Assembly: GCA_034440635.1 (NCBI GenBank)
Contig: JAOTON010002066.1
Span: 20,372 to 84,371, forward strand
Origin: Lepas anatifera
Lineage: Eukaryota > Arthropoda > Thecostraca > Lepadidae
DNA length: 64,000 nucleotides
Direction: 5' to 3'
In this document: positions 30,771 to 41,905 of the stretch, piece after piece
Layout: the number at the start of each line of letters is the position of its first letter
How positions within the stretch are numbered: position 1 is the first letter of the stretch
Made by a program: the position numbers and the translations under genes
The notes under the pieces: generated by a model
What the model saw: only the letters and a program-made list of their open reading frames with translations
Databases searched by the model: none
Told to the model about the DNA's origin: nothing

Positions 30771-31161
30771 TGTCGCTTCAAAATCCTGCAGGCTTAGCAC
30801 TATCCTCTTGAGACCCGACCCCAAAATATTTGATGGAAGTGCAAACCCTTTTTGATTTTTGGGTTTTTGGATGCAAGGAACTCAATAATGAACAAAAATT
30901 TGAATTAAAAAATTTATAAATATAATTTATTGGATGTATAGAAGTCTATACACCAGGACTCAATGACTATAAATAGTGCACTAATGATAAACTTTTTCTC
31001 GGGATGCGCTGCTTGAAACATGATGCATTTGTCACTATCTCATAATGAACGTTGTATTTGCTTTCCCTTTTAACTAAGATTTTAATCATTATTATGACGT
31101 AGGCATAACAAAATTTGGTACCTTCGCCGGTTGAGTCTACTAATACGGATTGTCACCTTAA

Positions 31162-32026
31162 CACGCGCATTGACGGGGGCGGGTACCCGCCCCCTCGGGT
31201 TTTTCGGAGACAGCAGAAAAACGGCGGCGCGTAGCGCCACTGTACTTGGCATACCTTTTCCCTCATCATTTTTACAACTTCTGTGAAAATTTTAAGGTTA
31301 GGTCATCCAAGGTCAGGTCACCAGTACAGGTGAAGTGACCCGACCTAAAAAAAGTTTAAGATAGCATAAGTCGGAGCAGGGTGGACTTATCCGATTGAAA
31401 CTCATATCACATAATGGCCCTACTTAGTTCTCTAAAATATGTTCCGGTATTTTTGATATCGATGACCTAAGGTCAGGTACGAGGCATGACCTCTCCATTG
31501 GAAATACATGGGAAAAATAGTTTTTACAGAATAACTCAGTAACGGATGGTGATAGAGCATTTATTTTAGCTGCATTAGACTCGCCTGGGCTTTGCGGTTC
31601 TAATGATATGCATTTTATATAATTTGACCCTGACCTGACCTCAGGTCAGGTCAAATCCTTGGCAGCGTGGCGTCATCAGCGACCATATATAATTTGACCT
31701 AGCAAGGTCAAATTATATATCATTCGATTCGGCTTGCTGAGAGGATTCATATAGTTCAAGTCGTTTTGCTCTATCTTTCCTTGTTTAGATGTAATGGCCG
31801 AAAAACTGAATTTACATGTTATCCCTATGACGGCTGTTTTTGACCTCTCGTGACCTTAAATGTGACCTGACAAAAAATTGTTCAAATGTTTTCGATGGAG
31901 AAGTGGATGGGCAACCCAACGCCGTTTACCGTTTTTCGCTACCTACCGTGGTTCTCGAAATCTTAGGGGGCGGGTACCCGCCCCCCGTCAATGCGAAGGT
32001 GGCTCAGACCCCCGTCAATGCGCGTG
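31162..32026 (+). mobile_element. TTAA-flanked MITE copy 2 (left arm)
   Basis: Bounded by TTAA at 31158-31161 and 32027-32030, with CACGCGCATTGACGGGG inverted ends. It is inverted relative to the body of copy 1 at 20892 and has the same AGGTCA-rich content. The end repeat is present twice at the right side (CGTCAATGCG at 31986 and again at 32013). Confidence 0.87.
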
Positions 32027-32287
32027 TTAAGCCACTGTTAGTAAAGTCCTAATTCCTAAATTAAATACCACCGAACATTAAAGCACGTTCTCGTTAGGGA
32101 TCAGTCAAGGACTATCGTTAGACCCAAGCATGTATGTACCATATCCAGGTTCCCAATAGATACATTGTGTGCGCTCCATGACCTGTATGCCCCGTGGATC
32201 TTGGTAAAAAAAGATCGTTTCAGTAATGAATTAGAGAAGCACTCCAAACGTCTTGGACTTGACGAGAGCCAGCTTGTTATAGGACGG

Positions 32288-32557
32288 TCATCGGCATCTT
32301 CGGTACGATTCCTTACCAGGGATAATTTCGTGCATGTACTTTGTGCTAGCACTTTTGATATCCTTCGACGACATTGCAACATTTGGTCGCTTTGTGGGAA
32401 GCTCGTCAGCTGGTGCCTCTGAAACATTTTCAGTGTATTCTCGCCTGGCCTCACAGTTCATATTATTACATTCAGCCACGAGCTGATCGGTGAGCTGGAT
32501 TTTAATTCCAGGTACCTGATCTCCTCGAAGTCCTCGTGAGACTTGTACTCCAGCCAC
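32288..32557 (-). CDS. Unidentified conserved short ORF
   Basis: An 89-residue minus-strand frame, mostly hydrophilic, with a segment of type DELPTKRP-VAMSSKDIKSAST followed by a basic RRCR end. The right-arm counterpart ends at 59658 on plus and keeps the frame with only a few substitutions. No domain is recognised and the listed start is uncertain. Frame retention between recently duplicated arms is weak evidence for coding. It may be an exon of a lost gene or part of an unknown element. Confidence 0.2.
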   Translation of the reverse strand: MAGVQVSRGLRGDQVPGIKIQLTDQLVAECNNMNCEARREYTENVSEAPADELPTKRPNVAMSSKDIKSASTKYMHEIIPGKESYRRCR

Positions 32558-32689
32558 GAGTTACCGTGTTTAAGATATTAAACCTGCTACTCCCAAGCAG
32601 GAACAGATGTTGTAGCCACAGAGGGCCGAGACCAAAGGAATCCCGCAAGCAAGGCAGGGGGCTGACTGTATCCACAATATGTCTGAGAT

Positions 32690-33150
32690 TTGCCTAAAGG
32701 GCCCGGTCCCCGACACCAAGATCGCAAGTGAGCCACATGGGCCCCCGGAAGCATTTCAGGAGGCCCGGATGGCCACAGGAGGCCTGAGTGAGCCGCAGGG
32801 GGCCCGACTTGGGTCACAGAGGGCTTGGGATAATTCTGAGGGGCCCGGTCGCAGACTCAGCGGTTTCAAGTGGACTGCAAGTGGCCCGGAAGAATATCAG
32901 AGTGTCCAGATGGCCAAAGGAGGCCCGGGTGAATCGCAGGGGGTCCAGTTGCAGTCACAGGGGGCCCGGGTGGAATACCGGGGACCTAAAACTGCCGAGG
33001 ACAGGGGGCCCGGCTTGGACAGCAGTGGGCCCTGAGACGATTTTTAGGGGCCCGGTCGCGGGTTTCGTGGGACCTCAGAGGTAGGGACCCCGAGAACAAC
33101 TCTGGGGGGCCACCGATATTAATTTCGGGGCCCCCGGTTACATAATGAGG
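32690..33150 (+). repeat. GGGGGCCCGG-type minisatellite (left arm)
   Basis: A degenerate tandem array in which GGGCCCGG or GGCCCGG recurs at intervals of about 30 bp between variable purine-rich text. The right-arm equivalent (58735-59270) is longer by roughly three such units near 59050-59140, so the array has changed length since duplication. Open frames across it are not believed to code. Confidence 0.6.
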
Positions 33151-33159
33151 GGCCCCCTA

Positions 33160-34560
33160 GACCTACCTTCGCGTGGTATTTGGAAGACAACTTGCGGGAC
33201 CGGGGTATAGCTGCAGCTACCGCTCCCCCTCCCGCGGGGGCCCGGCGGCTCCAGTGGGAGGCGTTTTATCAGTGCTTAAGGTAGGCCTAAGGGGGGCTAT
33301 TACCCCATCCCCCCTCCTCGGATCTGCCCTTCGCTTCAGTACCAGAATGATAAGCATCGCCTGTTCCAATCCATATCTTCTAGTTTTATAAAATTAAAAA
33401 CAAAGGAAACCACGAGGAAAACATATTTCCTTAACATGTGCTCCTCATCAATGGTGTCTCATTACATCAAAGGAGTATGATATGCCTGGGATGCCCTCCA
33501 AATGGTTAAGTATAATGTCACTTTTGTCGTCATTGAGTCCTGGAGTATAGAATTCTATACATAGCATTTTCGAAGGAGATTGTTTGGCAACAAAAAATGT
33601 TAAAAACACCGGATAAAAACTGAGATACTTACAATAATTTAAGCTTTCTGTCCATATACTTATCAAAACTAGATTCTGTCAGTAACATTTTTAAACTACA
33701 TACCTTCTTCGGAGCAACCGCGAGACCGTCCGGCGCTCACGCCTATCGTCGAACAAAGGGAATTTTGACTCACTTGCCCTTGGGTTTAGTTTATGATTTT
33801 GACACCAGAAGAAAGCTAGAATGTCCAGCTTTCTATACATAATTTATATAAAAGGCTACGACATCGGTAGGAGGTGGTAGAGCTATTCAAACCTGCGTAT
33901 AGATACCTATACGTGGGGACTCAGGAGGCTAGATGTAAGATAGCATATTAAGACCTCCATGGGGAGCACAATGTATAGTACTATATGTATGTAATTTTTG
34001 TTTAATCTAATGTGTGGTGGGGTGTTTTCTTTGCCCTGTCTATTGCTCACCAACGCCCCGTCGTATTTTCTCTTTTATAGTGCATTTGTAACACCGCCGT
34101 ACCTCCCTTCTCCTCAGCGTGGTGGTGGTGCTGATGCGATCTTCGATGGAGGTCAGCTCTAAACAGAGCTTCACCTGTACTGAGTTGTGTTTCAATGGGC
34201 GCGCTACTCCACCATCAACTGGGAATGGCCCGTGAGACGCTGCTGAAGACAACGTGACTGGTCAATTGTGGCATGCTGTAACATCATGCTGCGGCATCTA
34301 TGATATCCTCAGTGCAACACAATTTACCAGGTAACTTTATTTGGAGGCTAATTGAATGGAAGTCTCAAAAGTAACAATGTTCAAAACCGCTGGATTGTTG
34401 ATGTATTGTGCTGGTGGGGCAGACAGTGATCAATGCTAAAATGTGTCCTTTTTATGGATTTTTGTGGTAAAAACAGTGTCCTGTTCTTTTCATCCCAACC
34501 GAAACGCCTACTGCATTTCCGTAGATGAGCTTATCATAAATACATGAAACCCGGCATCTG
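33160..34560. other. Unassigned palindrome-arm sequence
   Basis: AT-rich sequence with no supported gene. A segment GTCCTGGAGTATAGAATTC at 33537 is an inverted, diverged match to 30938-30966 (GTATAGAAGTCTATAC-ACCAGGACT), so these may be the ends of a larger unknown element enclosing the MITE. A donor-like TCTATACATA and hairpin AAAGCT/AGCTTT lie near 33815-33840. Confidence 0.4.
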
Positions 34561-34564
34561 CTCC

Positions 34565-35390
34565 TGTCAAAACGTTACACTTGCACTAATGCCCCCCCTT
34601 TGGGTCTTCGCAGAAGCCTGTAAATGGTTCGGGATGCATTTTCTTCTGATCAGTTTTGCAAGTTGTGTCAAAATTTTAGGTCCAGTTCGGGTCATCTCAG
34701 CAGTGCAGGTTAAGTGACCACCTCCAACAAAAATGTAACAGCATGAGTAAATACGCGAAGTCGATTTATCTAAAATGTATCTCAATACATGAAGTCATCG
34801 GCTACTATGAGATGTTAATTGGTATTTTTATTTCGATAACCCAGGGTTGGGTACGAGCCATGACCTCTCTTTTGAAAATTCATGGGTAATATGATTTAGC
34901 TAAGTAACTTCGTCTGGAACGGAGATACAGCGCTTAGGTTGGCGTCACTGGATTTTTGTTATCACTGAGATGTCACCTAGCAAGATCGTACTATATATCA
35001 TTCGATTGAATTTGCTGAGAATATTACAAATGTTTAAATAGTTGTGTTATGGCTTTTGTACGTCAGATGCTGTGACAAAAACATTCATCCTCCTTATATC
35101 CGTATGGTGACATGGTTTGGCCTCTGGTGACGTTGGATTTAGGCTGATAAAAATTGACAAGTTAATTTTTCAGAGATTACGTCAGGGTGCCCAACAACGT
35201 TTACCACTTTTCATTCATTTGTGTGATTTGTGAGATCTTTGCTGATAAAAATCAACACCTTAATTTTCAGAGATTACGTCAGGATGCCCCACAAGTTCTA
35301 CCACTTTTCATTCATTAGTGTGATTTCTGAGATCTGTAGGGTATCTCCCCGCCCCAGCGAAGGTGGCTCAGGCCCATGTTCATGCGCTTG
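34565..35390 (+). mobile_element. Diverged relative of TTAA MITE (left arm)
   Basis: The segment keeps the internal order of the 31162 MITE, including GACCTCTC-TTGAAAAT-CATGGG and TATATATCATTCGATT-AATTTGCTGAGA, and ends with TGTTCATGCGCTTGCTGA where the family has GTCAATGCGCGTGTTAA. The terminal TTAA is lost. Part of its 3' end (about 35140-35280) is duplicated in tandem. The right-arm copy lies at 56485-57310. Confidence 0.6.
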
Positions 35391-35839
35391 CTGAAACAAA
35401 CACATGTTTTTAGTTGGCCTTCCAGTGGCACGACCTGTCAATTGCTAACGCATTTTCTTTTTCAGGGAAGTGCTCTCAAGCAGACGCCTGTCACGGAGGA
35501 GCAGTCGGTGGATATGTCGGGGCGCCCTCGAATAAGCCACTGCTGTATTGCTACTCGCCGCTGGCCGTTGCCGTCCAAATGGAACTCAGCTGCCCCGAGG
35601 TGCGGGACGTTCCGGGGCCGACACCCTGCGGCCCCGCCGCCCCGGAGCTGCCGTGGCTGCGCGGCGACTGGCAACCGCTGCGCTGCCGCCACCATTGGCG
35701 ACTCTTCAACATCTCCTACGCTGTCCGTGGGTCCGGGCGCGTCGACTGACACTCGGTGCGTCCCGGCCCGCGTAGATAAGTGACTCCACCGCCGCCCGCC
35801 GGGAGGCCCGCCGGTGGGGGAAACCGCGATCGCGGCGGA

Positions 35840-38593
35840 ATGGGCCCTCAGGGTGGCTTCAGCCGACGAGCCAAGTACCGAAGATACTGCCACAAATGCC
35901 AGACCCGAGGCCGACTGCTGCTTGCCAGTTGGAGCGCGGAGGGGGTCCGCAACAAGACCGCGGAGCTCAGCCGCTGGCTATCGGACGTCAGGACGGACGT
36001 GGTGATCCATGAGGCTCAGTTGGCTGGAAAGTCCCTATCGGTCCCGGTGTTTCAGACCGCCGCTATCTCGCGAAGGGCTAGAGGCAGGAGGGTCGTGGGG
36101 CCTGTCTGTGGAGGGGACGTCGCAATCCTCGTCAGAGACGGCCTCAACTTCAGTGTCATCGAAGAGTCGCCTCTCCAGCCTCAAGACGACACAACCGAAT
36201 GGTGCGCCGTCAGAGTCATCTTGAGCGCACCCAAGATACTGATTTCACCCACCATCGACATCTTCAACATCTACCGCCCGCCTATACGCTCGTCTGGCGG
36301 GGACGAGCGGGTGAACAACTTCTCCCTCGAGGCCTTCCCTGCTGGCGACCCGACCCTCATCATGGAGGATGTGAACGGACACCACCCTGCCTGGGATGTC
36401 GTCTGTTTAGACCCGGACAGGGTGGACCGCCTGATACATGGCTGGTCCCTGCGCAAGAACTGGCGAATCCTCAACAACGGCGCTGCCACCCGTGCCAGGT
36501 ATGGAGTGGAGACTCGCCTCTCGGCCCCGGATATTGCCATGGCCCACCAAGACTTGGCGCGCCGCTGTACGTGGTCGGTTGGCACCGACCTTCGAAGCGA
36601 CCACCTCCCCCAGGTGGTGTCGGTGGCCGGCAGTCGCCCCCGGCGTATCAAGAAGACGCGCTGGGCCCTCCACAAGGCTGACTGGACTGGCTTCACCGCC
36701 GACTGTGATGAGGCGGTGGCTGGCACTGTTACGCCGGACCTGCCGGTCGAGGGAATGGCTACGCGCTTGACGAACGCCATCCTCGAAGCGAGCTCCTGCA
36801 GGATCCCCCGCGGAGCCCGTGCCGACCCCGTACCCTGGGCCCTCGACCCAGAGCTGGCCAGTGCGGTGGCGGAGCGCCGGACGGCGAGGATCGACATTCA
36901 TCGGGTCCCCTCAAGGAAAACCACGGACCGATGGAAGGCCGCCAAGAGAAGAGCCGCAGAGGCCGAGGAGGAGGCAAGACGGCGCTCTTTCCGGTATTTT
37001 GTCACCGAGGAGCTGAACAGGCCCGCGGCCATTGGCTGCGTCACGAATATTATGAGGCGGATGGAGGGGGGCGCGCGGGACGTATGCCCCGGCCAGACGG
37101 TCAACGGCGACTGCAGCCGTGTCGCTGTGGAGGACCGAGCCAAGGCCGAGGCCTTCGCTCGCGAGTACTCCCTCGTGAGCAAGCACACCCGCCACCGGAG
37201 GCGTGACCGAGCCACAAAGACCTCACTGTGCGCAGCGTGGTCACGTCCATGCCCCTGTGACAGCTCCTGCCAGCCTTTCAGCAGAGATGAGATGCTGGAC
37301 CAGATTAAGAAGATGAGGTCCAGGAAAGCGCCCGATCCCGATAACGTGTGCACGGAGCACCTTCGGTACCTGGGACCAGCAGGCCAGGATGCCCTCCTGG
37401 ACCTCATCAACTGCCCGTGGCGCACCTCAGTCGTCTCTAATGCATGGAGGAGGGCGACCATCATACCGATCTTGAAAGCAGGGAAGAACCCACAAGACGT
37501 CTCCAGTTTCGGGCCCATTTCACTTACCAGCCACATCGCGAAGCTGGCCGAGCGGATGGTCGGAGCGAGGCTAACCCACCTGCTGGAGAGGGACAGGACA
37601 ATCCCAGAGGAACAGGTCGGCTTCAAGCGCGGCCGATCCGCTGAAGAGAACCTGGGACGACTCACCCAAGAATTCCAAGACGGGTTTAACCTCCCGAGGC
37701 TGCGAGACCGCCCGTCAGACGGCAAAACTGCCGCCAGGTTCGTCCTCGTCGCCTATGATTTCTCCCGCAGTTATGACAAGATCGACCACCGGATGTTACT
37801 GCTCAAGATGTTGTGCCACCTCCCCAAGTGTATGGCCTCCTGGGTCTTCCAGTTCCTGCGCGACCGCCGCGCCTGCGCGGAGGTGAACGGGGTGCGCAGC
37901 TCCGGCCGCATCTTCCGCGCCGGGCTACCGCAGGGGTTGGTCCTCGCGCCGACCCTGTTCACCCTCTGGGCGGCGGACCTGGTGGAGGCAGTGGGGCCCG
38001 TTCCGAGCACCCCTGTGTACATGTACGCCGACGATACGGCTACATTGAGCACGGGGTGCACCGTCGACCTCGCCAGAGAGCGCGCCCAAGAGGCTGCTGA
38101 CACCATGGTCAAGTGGGCTCGGGACTGGAAGATGACCATCGCGGGATCCAAGACGCAGGTGCTCGTTCTGTCCCAGCGCTACCAGGACGCTCAGAACCTC
38201 TCCATCAAGGTGGACGGCGCTGACGTCAGAGGTGGGCGGCATCTGAAGCTCCTCGGTGTGACCTTCGACAGGCAGCTTCACTTCGGGGAACATTGCCTCA
38301 ACCTTCGCAAGAAAGAAAAGCCCCGCATCGCTCAGCTACGTAGGATGGCGGGCCGCTCCTGGGGGCTTAGAGAGCTACAACTTCGCACTGTGGCTAGCGG
38401 CTACGTGCGCGGCGCCATGGAGTACGCCGCCGCTGCATGGCTGCCCGCTGCGTCGGAGTCACACGTGGAGCTCCTGAGTGCGAACTCAGGGCCGGCGCCC
38501 GAGCCATCACCGGATGCCCTGTCAGCACCCTTCGTCACTCGCTGCTGGCAGAAGCGGGCCTCACGGCTATCAGGGTGCGTCGTCAGGTGCTAG
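35840..38593 (+). CDS. Ingi/Vingi-like endonuclease-reverse transcriptase (left copy)
   Basis: The frame is open from 35780; the ATG at 35840 is preferred because it precedes the first endonuclease motif (LLLASWSAEGVRNKTAEL). Counting from 35780, endonuclease residues are E78, an EDVNGHHPAWD box at 196-206 in place of GDFN and SDH at 273-275. RT motifs are SSFGPISLTSH near 576, VGFKRGRSAEENL near 614, LVAYDFSRSYD near 657, LPQGLVLAP near 717 (the usual S is L here, kept as S in the right copy) and YMYADDTA at 748-755. The style (IYRPPI, HHPAWD) resembles the Ingi/Vingi group. It ends early: one G is missing near 38475, shared by both arms, after which the true sequence continues in another frame. 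The DNA is GC-rich, starting abruptly at about 35466 after a TTTCTTTTTCAG tract. Confidence 0.85.
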   Translation: MGPQGGFSRRAKYRRYCHKCQTRGRLLLASWSAEGVRNKTAELSRWLSDVRTDVVIHEAQLAGKSLSVPVFQTAAISRRARGRRVVGPVCGGDVAILVRDGLNFSVIEESPLQPQDDTTEWCAVRVILSAPKILISPTIDIFNIYRPPIRSSGGDERVNNFSLEAFPAGDPTLIMEDVNGHHPAWDVVCLDPDRVDRLIHGWSLRKNWRILNNGAATRARYGVETRLSAPDIAMAHQDLARRCTWSVGTDLRSDHLPQVVSVAGSRPRRIKKTRWALHKADWTGFTADCDEAVAGTVTPDLPVEGMATRLTNAILEASSCRIPRGARADPVPWALDPELASAVAERRTARIDIHRVPSRKTTDRWKAAKRRAAEAEEEARRRSFRYFVTEELNRPAAIGCVTNIMRRMEGGARDVCPGQTVNGDCSRVAVEDRAKAEAFAREYSLVSKHTRHRRRDRATKTSLCAAWSRPCPCDSSCQPFSRDEMLDQIKKMRSRKAPDPDNVCTEHLRYLGPAGQDALLDLINCPWRTSVVSNAWRRATIIPILKAGKNPQDVSSFGPISLTSHIAKLAERMVGARLTHLLERDRTIPEEQVGFKRGRSAEENLGRLTQEFQDGFNLPRLRDRPSDGKTAARFVLVAYDFSRSYDKIDHRMLLLKMLCHLPKCMASWVFQFLRDRRACAEVNGVRSSGRIFRAGLPQGLVLAPTLFTLWAADLVEAVGPVPSTPVYMYADDTATLSTGCTVDLARERAQEAADTMVKWARDWKMTIAGSKTQVLVLSQRYQDAQNLSIKVDGADVRGGRHLKLLGVTFDRQLHFGEHCLNLRKKEKPRIAQLRRMAGRSWGLRELQLRTVASGYVRGAMEYAAAAWLPAASESHVELLSANSGPAPEPSPDALSAPFVTRCWQKRASRLSGCVVRC

Positions 38594-39540
38594 CAGCAAG
38601 ACTGGCAGGTTCGGCCCGAGCCCTACGAAACGAAAGGCCGACCCACTCCTCGTGACGGCGGAGTCTACCGCCCCTCAGCGCCTGATCACCACCACCGGCT
38701 GGCGGGCTGTTGGTGCAAGGGCGCTGGAGAGAGCGGGGGCGTCCGACGTTCCCATCGAAGCAAGGCTGCACGTCACCATCCCCCTTTGGGTGGATAGGAC
38801 TCGCGTCTACATCCGCCTGAATGTCGGCCCGGACGCCCTGCGAGGGGTGCCGGATGCGCGGCGCCGTGCCGCCGCGGAGGAGCACCTGTCCACCCTGCCA
38901 GACCAGGCCACCTGTGTCTGGAGTGACGGCTCTGCGGAAGGAGGAGTGAGTGCCGGCGGAGGAGGGCCCTCATTGTGCTCCCCTCTGGGGATGAGCACCT
39001 GGTCACCTCCTCGGCCGGGAGGCTGTGCATCAGCACGCGCGCCGAGCTCGTCGCCATCCGAGCGGCGCTGGAGAAGCTGCTGGAGATGGGGAGCGCCCCA
39101 GCTGAGTGCCCCATCGTCCTCTGCACGGACTCCTAGGCTGCCCTGTCGACTCTTGCGAGCGGCGCCGGCGCCTAGCAGACCACGTTGGGCGCGTCGGTGT
39201 GGCACCTTCGCCTCCAAGCTGTGGCCAGGGGACAAGATACGTTCCTTCAGTGGGCAGCCTCACCCGAGCTGTCGACCGCGCCGCCTCCAGGGCCTGGCCA
39301 TGCTGCTGTTTGGACAGCCTGTTCAGGCGCATCATGGGGGACCGGATGCCGACGCCGGTCCTCACCGAGAGCCGGGAAGACGTCGTCAACGTGCACCAGC
39401 TGAAGACAGGTCACTGGGGGCTCTCCAAACAGTACCTGTACCGCATCGGCCGTCTTCCCTTCCGCCAATGTCAGCAGTGCGCGGACCCGGCGTGCCTTGC
39501 GGCGCGCTGCCTCGTCTGCTGCCGCGAAGGCCCGGATTGC
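38594..39540 (+). pseudogene. RNase H and C-terminal region of Ingi/Vingi-like LINE (left copy)
   Basis: RNase H landmarks appear across two frames: WSDGSAEGG near 38918, then STRAELVAIRAALE near 39032 and IVLCTDS near 39112. An in-frame TAG follows the DS codons at 39134-39136 and another TAG lies near 39174. Downstream the segment VHQLKTGHWGLSKQYLYRIGRLP (39392-39460) and a Cys pair mark the clade's C-terminal tail. The right arm carries the same stops, so the copy was dead before duplication. It is cut at about 39530-39541 and joined to unrelated sequence, unlike the right arm. Confidence 0.78.
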
Positions 39541-40896
39541 CGCCACAGACCTCGCAACGTGGTCTTTGGCGGCGTGGCCCTGTCACATCTCCTTCAACGG
39601 ACCAAGCTGGCGCACTGCTGTGGAAGACGGGTTGGCTCCGGTTAAAGATGGGTTGGCGAATATTCTTTACTTTACTGGCGACCTGAGAAGTCCGTGCACT
39701 ACTTAGCGCAAACCTCACAGGGGGACGACCCGTACGGCTCTGGGACGACGTGCTGTGTGCAGGATCGATGGTAGTGGTGGTAACTTGGTGGACTCTTCGG
39801 GGGCCGATTGTGGAGGTCATCAATAGCGGTGACCCACGATTCCATCTCTAGCGGGCCGGGACGGCTCCGAGAACTGGCATGGCCCTAATAGCACACAACA
39901 TTGTGACAATGATCGTGAATATCTTGTCTAAACAATATTTTCATCACAACATTTGCTTTAACATTGTCACAATATTGTGGGCAAAACAATTGTGGGTGTA
40001 ATATTGTCTCAATATGTAGCCTACATTGTAGATACAACCAAACAAGGTGCTCAGAACGCCTGAACTCAACGTAGGGGCGGCAATATTGTATAAATGTTTC
40101 TACAATGTTGTTGATACAACCAAGAGGTATTTGTGAAGAAAATGCATGTTTTGAAATTCGGCATTGTCATGTTTGATCCAGTGTTCCAAGCAGTCCCTCA
40201 ATATCGAATAAAAACGATAAAAAACATTGTTAGTGCAACATTGTGACAATGTTTCCACAGCAACTTTGCAGCAATATTGTGACAGCATTATTGTAACAAT
40301 ATTCCAAAAACAATATATTGGCATACTTATGTTATAATAAAACTAGTGCAGCGAGACATTCAGTTCTGGGTGCGACGTTTGAAAATTTAGGCGGTATATT
40401 GTGGGTCCAGCAACGCATATTTTGTTGTCATTGCGGCGATGTTATGAAAACAATGTTTGTGACGATGGTGTGAAAACAATATTGCAGCAAAATTTCGAAA
40501 TAACCTTGTGACAATGTTGTAGCGGGAACATTGTAACAATGGAAGTTGAGTGCACTCGATAATTTCATCTGGACTGTCAGAGATGATGGGGATGGAAAAT
40601 AAAGGACAGTTGCGCCACAATCCAACACCGACAAGCCCTGGTGAAAGTGTGTCTCCCTCAAAGCTGCGAGAGCTTCCGCCGACTAATTCAATTTTTCCAC
40701 CGGCTAATTCTTCTATTTTTGTCACTGTTTGGTTTGGTCACACGTCTTATCTCACAACGTTGTGCGGGTTCTGTATATTCGCACCACTCGGTGCTCCGCG
40801 CCGACCATGTCACCGGACCGGCGCCAACCAATGAGATGGCATGTCAAGCGTGACGTCATGGCATTAACCGTGGCCTGACCCGCCTCACAGGTCAGG

Positions 40897-41905
40897 TAGT
40901 CTGCACGTGGCACTAGCCGGGTGCGTGTGTACACATCGTCCGACTGCGATAAACTGCTCAACGCCTCATTGTTGTGATCCCCCGCCGGCCGTTGTGCTTA
41001 CGCTGCCCCTGCCGGGCTTGACCGGCGACGGTGACCGGTGTGCATGCATGTGGTCACGGCAGTCGGTGCTCGGGAGTCGAGCCTAATACAGCGTGCTACT
41101 GCACAGAGCATTTAAGTGTGCGCGAGACGAAGCCGCAAAGCATGACGGCATTATAACGTGGCACGGTCGTGAATTATGTTAGTGTTTAGTTTTCGCTCCT
41201 CTTGTTCTGCGCTTCAGTGCTAATATGGTTGATGTGGAGAAACTCTCTCGGCTTTTGCTGCAACAGGCGCAGCTATCGGCGGAGCGGGAGGAGCGACTCC
41301 CACCAATGATGGAGCGTGTGGTGTCGCTACAACAGGCACAGCTTCCGGCCCAGGCCAGCCAGACAGATCCAGCCTACGCGCCCGTCGGCTGCCCCAGCGC
41401 CTCCAGGTCCGCTGGAACGACCGCTCGTATGATTAGTGTGTTTCAAACTATTCGCATATGTGTGTGAAGACGAGTTGCTGCTGCGTTTGGTCCCATCAAG
41501 AGGTTCATGTTAATTATATGCAGCAATCGTCGGGGGGAGATGTTGTGATCCCCCGCCGGCCGGCGTGCTTGCGCTGCCCCTGCCGGGCTTGGCCGGCGGC
41601 GGTGACCGTGGCCGGTGTGTGTTTGCATGCTTGTGGCCACAGCAGTCGGTGCTCGGGAGTCGGGCCTAATACAGCCTTCTACTGCACTGAGTATTTATGT
41701 GCGCGCGAGACAAAGCCGCAGAGCAAAACGGGATTATAACATGGGTCGGGCTGTCTGCTCGCGGCACTGGCTGGCCCCGTGTGTTCACATCGTCCGACTG
41801 CAATAAATTACTCAATGCCTTACGGGTCGGGTCGTCTGCGAGCAGTACTGGCCGGCCGCAATGTATTCATATCGTCCGACTGTAATAAACTGCTCAACGG
41901 AAACT
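40897..41905 (+). mobile_element. Internally deleted LTR retrotransposon remnant
   Basis: A direct repeat starting TGTTGTGATCCCCCGCCGGC occurs at about 40970-41160 and 41540-41735, separated by about 380 bp. A second motif, GTCTGC-CG-GCACTGGC...CATCGTCCGACTG-AATAAA, with a polyadenylation-like AATAAA, occurs at about 40900-40966, 41750-41812 and 41828-41895. This is the pattern of two rearranged LTRs around a mostly deleted interior, probably Gypsy-like. The interior has one short gag-like ORF; no protease or polymerase remains. Confidence 0.5.
41225..41467 (+). CDS. Short gag-like ORF in LTR remnant
   Basis: The 80-residue frame starts at an ATG and begins MVDVEKLSRLLLQQ, followed by Gln/Glu-rich helical sequence (AQLSAEREERL, VVSLQQAQL) and a Pro/Ser-rich end. 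Leucine- and glutamine-rich starts of this kind are common at the N-terminus of Gypsy-type gag proteins, but no diagnostic motif is present. It is truncated by the internal deletion. Confidence 0.35.
   Translation: MVDVEKLSRLLLQQAQLSAEREERLPPMMERVVSLQQAQLPAQASQTDPAYAPVGCPSASRSAGTTARMISVFQTIRICV

Noticed and set aside
32587..33084. Gly/Pro-rich ORFs across the GGGCCC minisatellite
   Set aside because: Several frames and both strands are open because the repeat lacks stops; there is no homology signal.
35440..35470. Splice acceptor TTTCTTTTTCAG at the LINE 5' junction
   Set aside because: A single polypyrimidine-AG match without donor or exon evidence; more likely chance at the junction.
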